DNA from: Bacteroidales bacterium | GTDB lineage: Bacteria; Bacteroidota; Bacteroidia; Bacteroidales; F082 | Direction of reading: 5' to 3' | Length of the DNA: 39,320 nt | NCBI GenBank assembly: GCA_017395365.1 | Contig: JAFPUN010000012.1 | Location: 83,330-122,649, forward strand | Shown here: positions 17,453-25,248 of the stretch, in pieces | How the letters are laid out: the number at the start of each line of letters is the position of its first letter | Numbering within the stretch: position 1 is the stretch's first letter | Made by a program: the position numbers and the translations under genes | The notes under the pieces: generated by a model | The model's input: only the letters and a program-made list of their open reading frames with translations | Databases searched by the model: none | Told to the model about the DNA's origin: nothing

Positions 17453-17499
17453 ATTTTAGGTTTTTTTGTCAAAAAAAAGAAAAAAATAGGGGTTTTTTC

Positions 17500-17507
17500 T
17501 AATTTTG
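17500..17507 (+). promoter_or_regulatory. -7 box for the 68-aa protein gene
   Basis: TAATTTTG, 43 nt upstream of the ATG at 17551, matches TAnnTTTG. The nearest upstream TTTG (17465-17468) is 31 nt away, too far for a standard -33 box. Confidence 0.4.
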
Positions 17508-17550
17508 CACATAAAAGAAAAGAAGTCAAACACATTATTAATTTACGACC

Positions 17551-17757
17551 ATGAAAGCATTCGTCAATGAAACTGAAGTGCGCACATATTACGGTGCCAA
17601 AGTGAAATCTGTCGTGCTGGCCTATTGCCGCGCGATGAACCTGCCCCTCAAACTTGAAGGCATCGAAGTGAGAGACGCCTACGGCAATATCATTGGCTTG
17701 GACGGCTCGCTGCGCGCCAATTCAAAAATATATGTCAAGTTTAAAAACAACAACTGA
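17551..17757 (+). CDS. 68-aa protein of unknown function, possibly beta-grasp-like
   Basis: A small cytoplasmic protein without a signal peptide, starting at the ATG at 17551. The order is strand (MKAFVNETEVRTYYG), helix (AKVKSVVLAYCRAMNL), strand (IEVRDAYGNIIGLDG) and strand (SKIYVKF). The segments GAKVKSVVLAY and DAYGNIIGLDGSL recall small ubiquitin/ThiS-like beta-grasp proteins, but the C-terminus (FKNNN) has no Gly-Gly, so sulfur-carrier chemistry is not expected. It precedes the Ser/Gly-rich secreted protein gene by 114 nt in the same direction. Function unknown. Confidence 0.65.
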   Translation: MKAFVNETEVRTYYGAKVKSVVLAYCRAMNLPLKLEGIEVRDAYGNIIGLDGSLRANSKIYVKFKNNN

Positions 17758-17871
17758 CCCTATTTTCGCTCACACAAGATCTCCTTAAACAAACAATTTG
17801 GCACGGTTTTGGTAAAGCTATAAAGTGAACACGAAAATAACAGAAGTCAAACCCTTAAAACAATCGCAACT

Positions 17872-19125
17872 ATGAAAGCCAAGAACATCCTGATGACCCT
17901 CCTGTTGGTGACGGGAGCCATCGCAGCAAAAGCCAGTGGTTATCCACCCGAACTCGCCTTGGTCTCACAGCCGGTTATGGTGTACAACTACAACTCAGTC
18001 ACGGTCTACTACGACGTGGAGAACATTGGAGACTACACCTATAGGGGTTACGTATATCTCTACCTTGACCCCGACGACGGCTACTACTACGCAAGGGAGT
18101 ATGTAAGAGTATATCCCGGCCGCATCAAGAGAATCGAAATCGAGATCCCCTCGTATCGCGCCAACCCGGGCTGGGTCTACACCATCATGCCCTACTACGA
18201 GCTGGACCGTGAGCTTTACAGCTTCACCACCTTCGAATACTTCGAGCCGCTCGAATACTACTGGAACGGCCCGCGCACCCACCACTACATCGTGGTCAAC
18301 GTGCCGTCCCGTCCGCGCTACTACCGCCGCCCCGGCGACTACCGCTACTACTACGACGGGTTCCGTCCGCCGATGCCGCCTCCCGGCCACGGCCCCGGAA
18401 CGCCCCCGCCCCCGATGGACCCCAAGCACCACACCTACAGCTACCACCACGAGCACGGCGGCTACCCCGCCAACCACTGGAATGAAGGATCGGCCTCGGG
18501 CAACAACAACAATGAAGCACCCAGTGCCACGGTCAGACCGAAAGCCAACGCAGGCAGCATGAGCTCGGGCAGCTACAACAACGGCTCCAACCCGCCCGCA
18601 CCTGTCAACAACGGTTCCAACAGCGGTCGCATCAACAGCGGCTCAGATAGCGGCAGAACTGGCAACAAGGGCAGCAATAGCGGCCGCATCGACAACAGCG
18701 GCACGAACTCGGGCAACACGGGTAGCTCCAGCGGTCGCACGGGCAACAACTCCGGCACCAGCCGCGTCAACAGCGGGTCGAGCAATAGCTCCAGCTCCTC
18801 CAGCGGGCGCACAGGTAACAGCTCTGGCACCAGCCGCGTCAGCAACGGATCGAGCAGCAGCTCCTCAAGCGGTCGCACGGGCAACAGCAGCTCTGGCTCC
18901 AGCCGCGTCAACAATGGGTCGAGCAGCAGCTCCAGCTCCTCTAGCGGTCGCACGGGCAACAGCTCCGGCTCCAGCCGCGTCAGCAACGGGTCGAGCAGCA
19001 CCCGCAGCAGTGGCACCAGCTCCTCGGGCAGCAGCTCCACCAGAAGCTCGAGCAGCTCATCCCGCAGCTCTGGCTCAAGCAGCACCCGCAGCGGAAACAA
19101 CGGCTCCAGCAGCGGTCGCAGATAA
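17872..19125 (+). CDS. secreted protein with Tyr/Pro-rich middle and long Ser/Gly/Asn/Arg repeat tail
   Basis: A 417-aa protein. A signal peptide is visible at 1-22 (MKAKNILMTLLLVTGAIAAKASG). About 25-130 form a beta-rich domain with many Tyr (VYYDVENIGDYTYRGYVYLYLDPDDGYYY), resembling a small Ig-like fold. About 145-205 are Tyr, Arg, Pro and His rich (RPRYYRRPGDYRYYYDG, PPMPPPGHGPGTPPPPMD). From about 215 to the end the protein is Ser, Gly, Asn, Thr and Arg only, built of repeats such as SSGRTGNSSGTSRVSNGSSS. No T9SS domain or lipobox is present. A structural or glycosylated surface/matrix role is possible, by analogy only. A strong terminator follows. Confidence 0.75.
   Translation: MKAKNILMTLLLVTGAIAAKASGYPPELALVSQPVMVYNYNSVTVYYDVENIGDYTYRGYVYLYLDPDDGYYYAREYVRVYPGRIKRIEIEIPSYRANPGWVYTIMPYYELDRELYSFTTFEYFEPLEYYWNGPRTHHYIVVNVPSRPRYYRRPGDYRYYYDGFRPPMPPPGHGPGTPPPPMDPKHHTYSYHHEHGGYPANHWNEGSASGNNNNEAPSATVRPKANAGSMSSGSYNNGSNPPAPVNNGSNSGRINSGSDSGRTGNKGSNSGRIDNSGTNSGNTGSSSGRTGNNSGTSRVNSGSSNSSSSSSGRTGNSSGTSRVSNGSSSSSSSGRTGNSSSGSSRVNNGSSSSSSSSSGRTGNSSGSSRVSNGSSSTRSSGTSSSGSSSTRSSSSSSRSSGSSSTRSGNNGSSSGRR
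18700..19122 (+). repeat. degenerate tandem repeat coding the Ser/Gly/Arg-rich tail
   Basis: A unit of about 60-70 bp coding SSSGRTGNSSG(T/S)SRV(S/N)NGSSSS occurs about four times between 18720 and 19000, then breaks down into STRSSG-type units. Ser is coded mainly by AGC/TCC/TCG mixtures, so the units are not identical copies. Confidence 0.7.
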
Positions 19126-19136
19126 CAATAAATAAA

Positions 19137-19183
19137 CCAACAAAAAAGGAGGCGAGCAAGAGCTTGCCTCCTTTTTTTGTTGG
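19137..19183. terminator. bidirectional intrinsic terminator between convergent genes
   Basis: The stem pairs CCAACAAAAAAGGAGGC with GCCTCCTTTTTTTGTTGG around an AGC...GCT top. A and T tracts flank the GC core on both strands, so it can end both the Ser-rich gene and the 932-aa adhesin gene. Confidence 0.85.
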
Positions 19184-19193
19184 TTCAGCCCAA

Positions 19194-21992
19194 TCACATC
19201 TTCACAAAGCGGAATGTGACGTTGCCGCAACGCAGCAAGTAAAGGCCGTCGCTCAACTCGCCGATGCCGATCTCCTCGTTGGCACTGGCGTTGGTCACTT
19301 TCACCAAGGCGCCCATCGCGTTGTAGATCCTCACCTCGCTGTTCGCTTCGATGCCCTCGATACGCACATGGTCGGTGGCAGGATTGGGATAAAGCACCAT
19401 CATACGTCCCTCATCCTCACCGACGCCCGTTCCCTTGAAGAAGGCCACGAAGGTCATGTCGCTGTTCACGACCACCTGACGCGGGTTGTCCGTGTTGTCG
19501 TCGTTCCACTTGTCGAACAAGAAGCCGCTGTTAGGGATGGCGGCGATGGTGGCCGTGCTGCCCGCCGTGTAGGTGCCCGAACCGATGGTCGAGCCTTCAG
19601 CGCTGTTGCATATCACGGTCAGGGTGTAGGTCTCAACGGGGCTGTTCGCAAACTGTGCCTTGTAGGCGACGTTTTGGGTCACGACGATGGTGCGCGGGTT
19701 GTCGGCATTGCCGTCGTCCCAGCCGATGAAGTAGCAGCCCGCAAAAGGAACGGCGCTGATCTGGATCTCGGTGCCTTCGAGGAAGGTGCCGCCACCCGTC
19801 GCGCTGCCCATGGTGGGATTGGCAGAGACCACGGTGATGGTATAGTTCTGCAGGGCTTCAAACTTGGCCGTATAGGTGACATCGCCGGTCACCGTGATGG
19901 TGCGCGGGTTGTCGGTGTTGCCGTCGTCCCATCTGACGAAGCGGGCGTTCATGCCGGGCTCGGCGCTGATGCTGATGACGGCGCCTTGGGGATAGGTGCC
20001 TGAACCGCTGACGGTACCGAGAAGCGGATTGTTGGAGCTCACGGTCACGGTGTAGGTGGTGCCGCCGCTGGCGTTAAAGATGGCGGTATAGGTTGCGTCA
20101 CCCGTTACCGTGACAGTGCGTGTGGCGTTGGCGTAACCATCGCTCCAGCAGAGGAAGGTGTAGCCGTTGTTGGCCGTAGCCGTAAGCGTAACCTCGTCAC
20201 CGTAGTGATAAGTGCCGCCACCCGTCACCATACCACCTTCAGCGGGGTTGGCATTGACGGTGAGTGCGTATTCCTCTTGGACAAAATAGGCCGTGTATGT
20301 TACATCGTTAACAATCGTGAACATTAACGGGTTGTCGGTGAAGCCACTCGTCCAGTGGTCAAAGACCCAGCCTGGGTTGGGATGGGCAGTGAGGTAGACA
20401 TTGGTTTGTTCAGGATAAACACCTCCGCCTTCCACCGTGCCGGCACCAATGGGATTCACCTCAGTAGTAACGGTGTAATATGTTGCTTCGCCTTGCACAA
20501 TACTCACATCATCAATCAACCAAGAATGCGCATAAGTTCCCTTGTATCTGAACCACACAGAGATGTCCATATCTTTGTATTCAGTGAGATCTATTGCTAC
20601 CTCTTTCCATTCGTCAGAAACAAAGTCGGATGGAGCGACCCACACTTCCTCGCCGTTAGGAGCAGCAGAGGAACCAATCCAAACAGCTTCATATTCATAG
20701 TCGCCTGGATAGACTTCGTATGACTTAAAGGTCAACGTGACATCGCCACCAATCTCAGGAATATGGATGACCGGACTTTTGAGCCAACCTTCTTGTTCGA
20801 CAGTGCTCGGTCCATAAGCATGCCATGCGAACTGGTGGCCTGTGGCGGGGACATAGTTGTTCTCTCCACCTCTGTGCCAATAGGACTGATGGTCTCCGTT
20901 GCTATTGTCACCGTCAAGCTTTTCCCAGCAGGACCAGTCGGTCGCACCCGTCTCGAAGCCTTCGAAATAAGGCAGGGCGCGGGCTTCGCTGTTGGTGCAT
21001 TCCGGCTCGGCAATATAGAGGTTGGTAATCCTAGAACAATCGGCAGGGGGAAAGCAAAAGTGTAGGCTGTTCTTCTTAATCATAGCTCCATAATAATTCA
21101 TCTCACTATAATACACTCCATCGCTGTTGGCCACTACCGAAGTGATACTACCACCTGTCCAATAGATGGCGGTGCCGTTTCTAAAAAGGTTGTCCAATGC
21201 CACCACATAAACATCGCCCGCATCGTCAACATAAATCTTATGACATTCTGGAAGATTATACGAATATGAGTAGAGCTCATACGCCACTTCAATTGAGCTG
21301 TCAGCGACATCGACTTTCCACACTTTCACTCTGTCACCATCTTTACCCACGGTCCATAGATAACCATCTTGATAGGTAATGTCGAAAAGCATCGTGCCGT
21401 CGGGGAAGGCAGAAAACACAGAGCCTCCACTCCAAATCACGCCATGGTAGGTAGTCTCTTCAAGACCATACTGAACACCACAAACAAACAGTCCGTCATC
21501 ATTTGCCGTGGCACTATAGGCTTCACTTACCCAGGTTCCATCGCCCAGTTGGCGGTAGACGTTAGGATTGTCGTCTTTCCAAACCACAGCTGTTCTCACA
21601 GCACTAATGTTCATACAACCCACCGAAAACAGCCCCATCTCTGGTCTCTCCGGCCATCTATACAAGTCGTAGATGTGCCGGCCTTGGCCTGTCGGTGAAT
21701 TCAAATAAGTGCTGCCATTCTTTATCACATCGGCATAATAAAAGTTGTTACTGGGATTAAAGGCGTTTTTCACCCAATAGACATCTCCATTGTACACATC
21801 GACGTCGGTACTCTCGCCATAGTAGCCATCAGTGCCGAAATAAGAATTGTATAGTTTCTCATCGTTTTTGTAAACAGCAGCCTGTTTGACACTATTATCG
21901 TCTATGTAGTAGCCCGAATAATACACATCCTGGGCCACGCTCATGCCGGCGAAACCTATCACCGCCATGACAAAAAGTACTAATTTTTTCAT
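19194..21992 (-). CDS. T9SS adhesin-like protein: propeller-like N-domain, one jelly-roll domain, five B-repeats
   Basis: A 932-aa paralogue of the 1465-aa protein. Signal peptide 1-20 (MKKLVLFVMAVIGFAGMSVAQ) is nearly identical to its paralogue. About 21-330 form the same propeller-like domain (QAAVYKNDEKLYNSYFG, YNGDVYWV, YHGVIWSGG, VKVWKVDVADS). One choice-of-anchor-J-like module spans about 330-500 (LPYFEGFETG ... SWLIDDVSIVQG). Five B-repeats lie at about 501-854, and the T9SS type A tail runs from VLYPNPATDHVRIEG to RCGNVTFRFVKM. Compared with the paralogue it lacks one jelly-roll and five B-repeats. A surface binding role is inferred; no enzyme motif is seen. Confidence 0.9.
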   Translation of the reverse strand: MKKLVLFVMAVIGFAGMSVAQDVYYSGYYIDDNSVKQAAVYKNDEKLYNSYFGTDGYYGESTDVDVYNGDVYWVKNAFNPSNNFYYADVIKNGSTYLNSPTGQGRHIYDLYRWPERPEMGLFSVGCMNISAVRTAVVWKDDNPNVYRQLGDGTWVSEAYSATANDDGLFVCGVQYGLEETTYHGVIWSGGSVFSAFPDGTMLFDITYQDGYLWTVGKDGDRVKVWKVDVADSSIEVAYELYSYSYNLPECHKIYVDDAGDVYVVALDNLFRNGTAIYWTGGSITSVVANSDGVYYSEMNYYGAMIKKNSLHFCFPPADCSRITNLYIAEPECTNSEARALPYFEGFETGATDWSCWEKLDGDNSNGDHQSYWHRGGENNYVPATGHQFAWHAYGPSTVEQEGWLKSPVIHIPEIGGDVTLTFKSYEVYPGDYEYEAVWIGSSAAPNGEEVWVAPSDFVSDEWKEVAIDLTEYKDMDISVWFRYKGTYAHSWLIDDVSIVQGEATYYTVTTEVNPIGAGTVEGGGVYPEQTNVYLTAHPNPGWVFDHWTSGFTDNPLMFTIVNDVTYTAYFVQEEYALTVNANPAEGGMVTGGGTYHYGDEVTLTATANNGYTFLCWSDGYANATRTVTVTGDATYTAIFNASGGTTYTVTVSSNNPLLGTVSGSGTYPQGAVISISAEPGMNARFVRWDDGNTDNPRTITVTGDVTYTAKFEALQNYTITVVSANPTMGSATGGGTFLEGTEIQISAVPFAGCYFIGWDDGNADNPRTIVVTQNVAYKAQFANSPVETYTLTVICNSAEGSTIGSGTYTAGSTATIAAIPNSGFLFDKWNDDNTDNPRQVVVNSDMTFVAFFKGTGVGEDEGRMMVLYPNPATDHVRIEGIEANSEVRIYNAMGALVKVTNASANEEIGIGELSDGLYLLRCGNVTFRFVKM

Positions 21993-22064
21993 AACTATTT
22001 GATTTAATTGAACTTATAGTGAATTGATTGATATATTTATGCCATTTTTACACTTCTTCCGCTT

Positions 22065-22072
22065 CAAAATTA
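22065..22072 (-). promoter_or_regulatory. -7 box for the 932-aa adhesin gene
   Basis: TAATTTTG on the minus strand, 72 nt upstream of the ATG at 21992, matches TAnnTTTG. The palindrome 22095-22110 lies 22 nt upstream. Confidence 0.5.
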
Positions 22073-22094
22073 GTTATAAAAAACACAATTGATA

Positions 22095-22110
22095 TAAGTA
22101 AATTTACTTA
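22095..22110 (-). promoter_or_regulatory. candidate operator, perfect palindrome TAAGTAAATTTACTTA
   Basis: A 16-bp exact palindrome just upstream of the -33 position. A 14/16 match occurs at 17437-17452 at the same distance from the paralogue's -7 box. Confidence 0.55.
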
Positions 22111-22117
22111 TTAAGCA

Positions 22118-22136
22118 AACAAAAAAGGAGGCAAGC
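22118..22136 (+). repeat. partial copy of the 19137-19183 terminator
   Basis: AACAAAAAAGGAGGCAAGC repeats the left arm of the terminator at 19139-19157 with one difference (A for G). The two copies lie as direct repeats on either side of the 932-aa adhesin gene. Confidence 0.55.
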
Positions 22137-22216
22137 TGTTGGGAATAATGTTGTTTGTGTAGGTAAAGTTAAGGGGAAAAAAACAAAATTAAAAGGAGAC
22201 CGTCGAAAAAAAACAC

Positions 22217-22224
22217 TATTTTTG
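22217..22224 (+). promoter_or_regulatory. -7 box for upp
   Basis: TATTTTTG, 17 nt upstream of the GTG start at 22242, matches TAnnTTTG. No clear -33 box. Confidence 0.4.
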
Positions 22225-22241
22225 TCCAAAACTATCGAGTC

Positions 22242-22904
22242 GTGAACATCATCAATTTCGCTGACAGCAACAGCATCGTCAACCAATATGTGGCCGAGTT
22301 GAGAGACATCAAGGTGCAAGGCGACAGAGGCACTTTCCGCTACAACCTGCAACGCATCGGACAACTGATGGCCTACGAGGTGAGCAAGACCTTACACTAT
22401 TCCGAGAAGACCATACAGACGCCCTTGGCCCAAGCCAAGGCCAACACGCCTGACGACGAAGTCGTCCTGGCCACCGTGTTTCGTGCCGGTCTGCCCTTCC
22501 ACCAAGGCTTCCTCGACATCTTCGACCATGCAGGCAACGCCTTCGTGTCGGCCTACCGCTATTATCTCGATGAGAAACACGAGAGCGTGGGCATCAAGGT
22601 GGAATACCTCGCCGCCCCAGACCTCACCAACAAGACCCTCATCATCGCCGACCCTATGCTGGCCACGGGCGGCAGCCTCGAACTGGCTTACCAAGCCCTT
22701 TGCACCAAAGGCATACCAAAACAGCTCCATCTGTGTTGCGTCATTGCCGCACAAGCGGGCATCGACAACCTGATGAAGCTGTTCAAGCCCCTTGACAACG
22801 TCACGCTGTGGTGCGCTGCCATCGACCCCATCCTGAACGAGCACAAATACATTGTGCCTGGATTGGGCGACGCAGGGGATCTCGCCTATGGCGACAAGAT
22901 TTAA
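22242..22904 (+). CDS. upp: uracil phosphoribosyltransferase
   Basis: A 220-aa enzyme that converts uracil and PRPP to UMP in pyrimidine salvage. The start is the GTG at 22242, giving MNIINFADSNSIVNQYVAELRD, typical of Bacteroidota Upp. The PRPP-binding motif TLIIADPMLATGGSL is at 131-145. The uracil-binding C-terminal stretch YIVPGLGDAGDLAYG is present. The length fits the family. The gene is convergent with a small outer-surface protein gene, and the two stop codons interlock over TTAA (22901-22904). Confidence 0.95.
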   Translation: MNIINFADSNSIVNQYVAELRDIKVQGDRGTFRYNLQRIGQLMAYEVSKTLHYSEKTIQTPLAQAKANTPDDEVVLATVFRAGLPFHQGFLDIFDHAGNAFVSAYRYYLDEKHESVGIKVEYLAAPDLTNKTLIIADPMLATGGSLELAYQALCTKGIPKQLHLCCVIAAQAGIDNLMKLFKPLDNVTLWCAAIDPILNEHKYIVPGLGDAGDLAYGDKI

Positions 22905-23374
22905 TGCTTATAGAAGCGGAAGTTATAACCCACTGTAACCAGCGGCCCATAACCGAAAACCTGGGCATTAGGTGCGAACATCATTTGAAAGCCTGCTCCG
23001 AAATCCAAGTCTTTATAGCTCGCTCCACCAACAAGTGCATGTCTCCATATAGGATCTCTATTATACCTAAATGCTCCCACGTGGTAGTCGATCAAAGCGG
23101 ACCACGGATTATTTCCACTCGTATAAACACGGACACCGCCATGTACTGTTCCCACAAAATCAACAGAAACATTATTGCTAGTGTTATTAAAGAGGAACAA
23201 AGCACCTGGGCCTACAGACACTTGAACATATGGACTAATCTGATAGCCCACATTTGCAAAGAAACCGCCATACACATCGGGACGGACAAAGAAGCCTCTC
23301 CCGCGAGTATAGTCTTGCGCCAAGGAAGGGATAGCCATCATAGCTATTGCCAGAACTAATAATAACTTTTTCAT
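22901..23374 (-). CDS. small outer-membrane beta-barrel-like protein
   Basis: A 157-aa protein with a signal peptide (MKKLLLVLAIAMMAIPSLAQ). The mature part alternates Gly and aromatic residues in amphipathic strands (GFFVRPDVYGGFFANVGYQISPYVQVSVGPG, VHGGVRVYTSG, LVTVGYNFRFYKH). It ends in an aromatic strand, as outer-membrane proteins often do. At this length it would form a small six- to eight-stranded barrel. Function unknown. The stop overlaps the upp stop on the opposite strand. Confidence 0.75.
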   Translation of the reverse strand: MKKLLLVLAIAMMAIPSLAQDYTRGRGFFVRPDVYGGFFANVGYQISPYVQVSVGPGALFLFNNTSNNVSVDFVGTVHGGVRVYTSGNNPWSALIDYHVGAFRYNRDPIWRHALVGGASYKDLDFGAGFQMMFAPNAQVFGYGPLVTVGYNFRFYKH

Positions 23375-23404
23375 AGGGTTTAAAATTTAAGGTTAATAAT
23401 AGGT

Positions 23405-24064
23405 TTATTTCTTATCAAGATAATCCACCACACACTCCACCAAATTGTATGCTCCGTCATAGACGTCCTTCAGTGTTGCATCGAGCATATAAGCGGGCGT
23501 GGTGAAGACCAACAGCTCGTTGTCGGCACAAACGTCGCCGTGTTCGGTCTGCACATGATAGGCACCCATTTGGCGGATGTTTTCGGCATCGGGCGTGCCT
23601 TCGTTGCCCAAGGTGACGCACACGCCGGGCAATAGCTTGGCGAACATCACAGGGGCGATGCACATGCCACCGAGAGGCTTGCCTGCCTCACGGGTCTCAA
23701 CGATGGCGCGGGCCACATCGGGCTGCACCTCCATGTCGGCACCTTTGTAGGCATAATCGCACAGGTTTTTGGCCACACCATACCCGCCGCTGAAGAACAG
23801 GCCGTCATAGTCGGCAGCCTTGTATTCCTCGATGGGCAAGATGCGACTGCGGGCCAAACGAGCGGCCTCGGTCATTATGTTGCGTTCTTCTTTGACCTGT
23901 TTTTCGGTGAGGTGGTCGACGACCTCTGTCTGAGGCCGATTGGGCGCAAAGCATTGGTATTCACAATAGTGCTGCTCGATGGAGAGCAATAGGGTGATGG
24001 CCTCGTTGATTTCGCTGCCGTCCTTGCGACCGCAGCCAGCCAGAATTACTGCAAATTTTTTCAT
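23405..24064 (-). CDS. elbB: ElbB-like isoprenoid biosynthesis glyoxalase (GATase1-like)
   Basis: A 219-aa protein, close to the family's usual length. The start chosen is the ATG at 24064 (MKKFAVILAGCGRKDGSEINEA), which is the family N-terminus; an upstream extension to 24130 is not conserved-looking. Further hallmarks are YQCFAPNRPQTEVVDHL, LFFSGGYGVAKNLCDYA, and the nucleophile-elbow-like KPLGGMCIAPVM with a Cys. HVQTEHGDVCADNELLVFTTPAYMLDATLKDVYDG closes the domain. E. coli ElbB has glyoxalase activity in vitro; its link to isoprenoid synthesis is indirect. The crotonase gene lies just upstream in the same direction (73 nt). Confidence 0.9.
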   Translation of the reverse strand: MKKFAVILAGCGRKDGSEINEAITLLLSIEQHYCEYQCFAPNRPQTEVVDHLTEKQVKEERNIMTEAARLARSRILPIEEYKAADYDGLFFSGGYGVAKNLCDYAYKGADMEVQPDVARAIVETREAGKPLGGMCIAPVMFAKLLPGVCVTLGNEGTPDAENIRQMGAYHVQTEHGDVCADNELLVFTTPAYMLDATLKDVYDGAYNLVECVVDYLDKK

Positions 24065-24137
24065 GGTTTTTTTATCTAGAATTAGAGATGTTTTACTGAA
24101 GTTCTTTTGGAATTTGAGATAAAACTGCAAACAGTTT

Positions 24138-24923
24138 TTATTCCCAATTGGGTTTTCGTTTCTCGAAAAACGCCGCCATACCTTCTTGACCCGCCTCTGA
24201 GATGCGTTGGTTGGCGATGGCCTCCGAGGTCAACAAATAGATTGGGTTAAAGCGGTCGTCAGTGCAGGTGACCATGCGAAGCAGGTTCTTGCATTCGGCG
24301 ATGGCATCGGGCGAAGCGTGCAAGAAGTGATCGATGTATTGTCGTTCAATGTCAATCATCTCCCCTTCGGCCACGACGGCATTCACCAAACCGAAGGTTT
24401 TGGCTTCTTCGGCGGTGAAGCGTCGACCCGTGAGCATAAGCTCCTTCGCATGGGTGAGACCGATTTTTGCCACCACGAAGGGTGAAATGGTGGCGGGCGT
24501 GAGACCCAGGCGCACCTCGGTGAAGGCAAACTTCGTCTCCTTTTCGGCAATCACGATATCGGCAGCAGAGACGATGCCATTGGCACCGCCGATGCAAGCA
24601 CCATGCACGCACACGATGACGGCTTTGTCGCAAAAGTGGATGGTCTGAAACAGTTTCGACAACTTCTGCGCATCGTCAAGGTTTTGCGGATAGCTGTAGT
24701 TGGCCATCGCTTTCATATAGTCGAGGTCGGCACCCGCACAAAAACACTTGCCGTTGCCTTTCAGGATGATGACGCGGATGTCATCGCGGCTGTTGAGCCA
24801 ATCGAAGGCTTCGGTCAGCTCACTTATCATCGCATCGTTCAATGCGTTGCGAACCTCTGGACGGTCAAGGTTGATCCAGGCCATGCTTTCGCCCAGTTGT
24901 ACTTTTATCGTGGTGAATTCCAT
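24138..24923 (-). CDS. enoyl-CoA hydratase/isomerase family protein, methylglutaconyl-CoA hydratase-like
   Basis: A 261-aa crotonase. Oxyanion-hole elements are CAGADL at 62-67 and GACIGGANG at 108-116. The general acid/base Glu136 lies in TEVRLGL. The sequence KFAFTEVRLGLTPATISPFVVAKIG and the substrate loop YMKAMANYSYPQNLDDAQKLSKLFQTI fit 3-methylglutaconyl-CoA hydratase (LiuC/AUH) of leucine breakdown best. No other leucine-degradation gene is in the window, so the exact substrate stays open. The upstream region is a GAGAGTT repeat array and no standard promoter is visible. Confidence 0.88.
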   Translation of the reverse strand: MEFTTIKVQLGESMAWINLDRPEVRNALNDAMISELTEAFDWLNSRDDIRVIILKGNGKCFCAGADLDYMKAMANYSYPQNLDDAQKLSKLFQTIHFCDKAVIVCVHGACIGGANGIVSAADIVIAEKETKFAFTEVRLGLTPATISPFVVAKIGLTHAKELMLTGRRFTAEEAKTFGLVNAVVAEGEMIDIERQYIDHFLHASPDAIAECKNLLRMVTCTDDRFNPIYLLTSEAIANQRISEAGQEGMAAFFEKRKPNWE

Positions 24924-24928
24924 TTTCG

Positions 24929-25090
24929 TTAGTTGAGAGTTGAGGGTTTAGAGTTGAGAGTCAGTTTATAGTTGAGAGTTAAGAGTTGAGAGTTTAGAGT
25001 CGGTTCAAAGTTGAGAGTTGAGAGTTGAGAGTCAGTTCAAAGTTGAGAGTTGAAAGTTTAGAGTTAGGAGTCGGTTGAGAGTTTAGAGAT
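24929..25090 (+). repeat. GAGAGTT-type low-complexity repeat array
   Basis: About 160 bp built from variants of AGTTGAGAGTT, GAGTTTAGAGT and AGTC(A/G)GTT. A longer period of about 31-40 bp is visible from GAGTC(A/G)GTT at about 24958, 24997, 25028 and 25068. It fills most of the gap between the crotonase gene and the next gene. The rest (25091-25248) shows no gene. Confidence 0.85.
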
Positions 25091-25248
25091 GCAATATTCG
25101 TGAAAAAATGCCAAACTGTCACAATCATTCCGCAAAAAATTCGTTTCTTTGCAGACGGAATGATATTTGTACATCATGCGCGGCCTAGATTAATTCCACT
25201 AACGAGTTAATGGCGGCATTGACGATCAAACCAATCATACGAAAAAAG

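Noticed and set aside
18700-19122. Repeat array in the Ser-rich gene as CRISPR or non-coding repeat
   Set aside because: The reading frame is open throughout with a signal peptide at its start, and differences between units are mostly at third codon positions.
22104-22364. Minus-strand frame opposite the start of upp
   Set aside because: It overlaps a confident upp start and shows no recognisable protein features.
24929-25090. Regularly spaced GAGAGTT repeats as a possible CRISPR array
   Set aside because: The units are short, degenerate and continuous, with no unique spacers of constant length, and no cas gene is nearby.
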